A DNA stretch of 34,862 nucleotides, from NCBI RefSeq assembly GCF_014695375.1, contig NZ_JACJOG010000018.1:1-34862 (forward strand). The letters are read 5' to 3'. The stretch is from Coleofasciculus sp. FACHB-T130. Its GTDB lineage: Bacteria > Cyanobacteriota > Cyanobacteriia > Cyanobacteriales > FACHB-T130. The translations under genes and the position numbers were made by a program. This document shows, piece after piece, positions 34,251 to 34,862 of this stretch. The notes under the pieces were generated by a model, which was given only the letters and a program-made list of their open reading frames with translations, ran no database searches and was not told the DNA's origin. Position 1 is the stretch's first letter. The number at the start of each line of letters is the position of its first letter.

Positions 34251-34548
34251 AAACTAGGAACACTTTGGAGGCCAAGCACAGTTGAGTGAGGATGGGATAA
34301 TTTTGATCCAAATGTTTCCAGGCTTGTGGTTGGCTGCATCAAAGCATACCGCACAAATGCGGTAGCGATCAAAGTAGCTATGGTTCTGCGATCGGTAGAT
34401 GCGGTAAAACTATCTTCTTAGAAATCTTTCAGGATTGCCTACGAAGTAGATAATGCCATTTTTTTGAAGAATGCCATTTAGCAATACTGGTAAATTAGAA
34501 TAGCATGTTAAACTAAGGGCAAACTTGCACTATACTTGCCTTCCAGTC
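34251..34548. other. Spacer upstream of the truncated ATPase gene
   Basis: About 300 bases without a gene. It contains a perfect 7-bp hairpin TACCGCA/CAAA/TGCGGTA (34347-34364), with a third TGCGGTA at 34399-34405. No T-tract follows, so it is more likely an operator or RNA stem than a terminator. Confidence 0.4.
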
Positions 34549-34752
34549 ATGGCTGAAAAGCTAATAATTAGAAATTTTGCTGGTATCAAAGAGCTAGAAA
34601 TTGAGGTCAAGCGAATCAATATATTGATTGGACCTCAAGCTAGCGGTAAAAGTGTATGTGCAAAGCTCCTTTTCTATTTTAAAAACTTTGTTTGGGAAAT
34701 CTTATCATCTGTAGAGAATGAACAGACGAAGCGCAATTTAGATTCAAGTTAA
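34549..34752 (+). pseudogene. AAA-type ATPase, N-terminal fragment cut short
   Basis: From the ATG at 34549 the frame reads 67 residues: IRNFAGIKELEIEVKRINILIGPQASGKS with Walker A GPQASGKS (28-35). This is the start of an SMC/OLD-like (AAA_15/AAA_21-type) ATPase, a class normally several hundred residues long and often found in defence systems. The frame stops at TAA 34750-34752, far too early. The following bases are AT-rich and appear to belong to an inserted IS, so disruption by transposition is the likely cause. No strong ribosome binding site precedes the ATG. Confidence 0.65.
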
Positions 34753-34862
34753 GTGCTTATGTAAAATAAATTACACATAATAAAAAGTAGAATAAGCTAA
34801 AACAAAAGTCAAGAAAACAAGAGACTTATGAGATTTATTAGAGATTTAAGCCGAGAAACTCA
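34752..34862 (+). mobile_element. Left end of an IS630-type insertion sequence (partial)
   Basis: The ATPase frame stops at a TA (34750-34751), the target used by IS630/Tc1-mariner elements. An AT-rich leader with an inverted repeat follows (TTATGTAA at 34757-34764 against TTACACATAA at 34771-34780), and then a transposase-like start at 34828. The other end of the element is beyond the window, so terminal repeats cannot be compared and the exact boundary is inferred. Confidence 0.5.
34828..34862 (+). CDS. IS630-family transposase, N-terminus only (runs off window)
   Basis: The last 35 bases read MRFIRDLSRET, which resembles the first residues of cyanobacterial IS630-type transposases (MRFxKDLSxET followed by a helix and a KHHxVRQRAHC block). 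A purine run CAAGAGA sits about 4 bases ahead of the ATG. Only eleven codons are visible, so the call rests on this short match and on the truncated ATPase just upstream. Confidence 0.5.
   Translation, partial: MRFIRDLSRET

Noticed and set aside
1-34862. CRISPR array or prophage region
   Set aside because: No regularly spaced direct repeats and no phage structural or integrase genes were seen.

Overview
The window comes from a cyanobacterial chromosome. Evidence: the octamer GCGATCGC (HIP1) recurs throughout genes and spacers, multi-PAS hybrid histidine kinases are abundant, and several genes are typical cyanobacterial types (RarA fused to a methyltransferase-like domain, a pentapeptide-repeat membrane protein, a DUF6464-like protein). 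The genus cannot be fixed from the sequence. No rRNA gene, canonical tRNA gene or CRISPR array was seen.

Layout. (1) Positions 507-7786, minus strand: a six-gene stressosome/partner-switching operon reading rsbR, rsbS, rsbT, an RsbT-like-ATPase/PP2C fusion, a hybrid kinase with an N-terminal RsbT-like domain, and a REC-PAS-PAS-kinase-REC hybrid. No sigma factor is present, so output probably runs through phosphorelay. (2) 8355-13158: a D-2-hydroxyacid dehydrogenase, a small membrane protein, an Uma2-like remnant, several orphan genes, a Ymh-family protein, and a palindromic repeat element at 9344-9608. (3) 13355-15918: a small membrane protein and RarA fusion gene. (4) 16226-22899: a 1726-residue hybrid kinase with an N-terminal ribbon-helix-helix domain, followed 20 bp later by xylulokinase. 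(5) 23079-28104: pentapeptide membrane protein, GNAT acetyltransferase, Tat-type dienelactone hydrolase, YfcG-like glutathione transferase, SDR dehydrogenase and a DUF6464-like protein. (6) 28329-33008: a stand-alone EF-G paralogue and an OmpR-type two-component system. (7) 33159-34250: a DUF7873-like gene, two tRNA-like RNAs in circularly permuted order, and a terminator. (8) 34549-34862: the start of an AAA ATPase gene that appears cut by an IS630-type insertion running off the window end.

The most notable signal is at 33923-34250. Downstream of the DUF7873-like gene lie two segments in which the T arm and acceptor 3' strand come first, then a 5- or 9-nt loop, then the acceptor 5' strand, U8-A9 and the D arm. 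The acceptor strands pair over 7 bp in both copies and the T- and D-loop tertiary-contact bases are kept. The acceptor end is therefore a closed hairpin with no free CCA end. This is the arrangement of a permuted tRNA or of the tRNA-mimicking module of bacterial Y RNAs, but no Ro/TROVE or RtcB gene is in the window. All family names are from memory of sequence motifs; no database search was possible.
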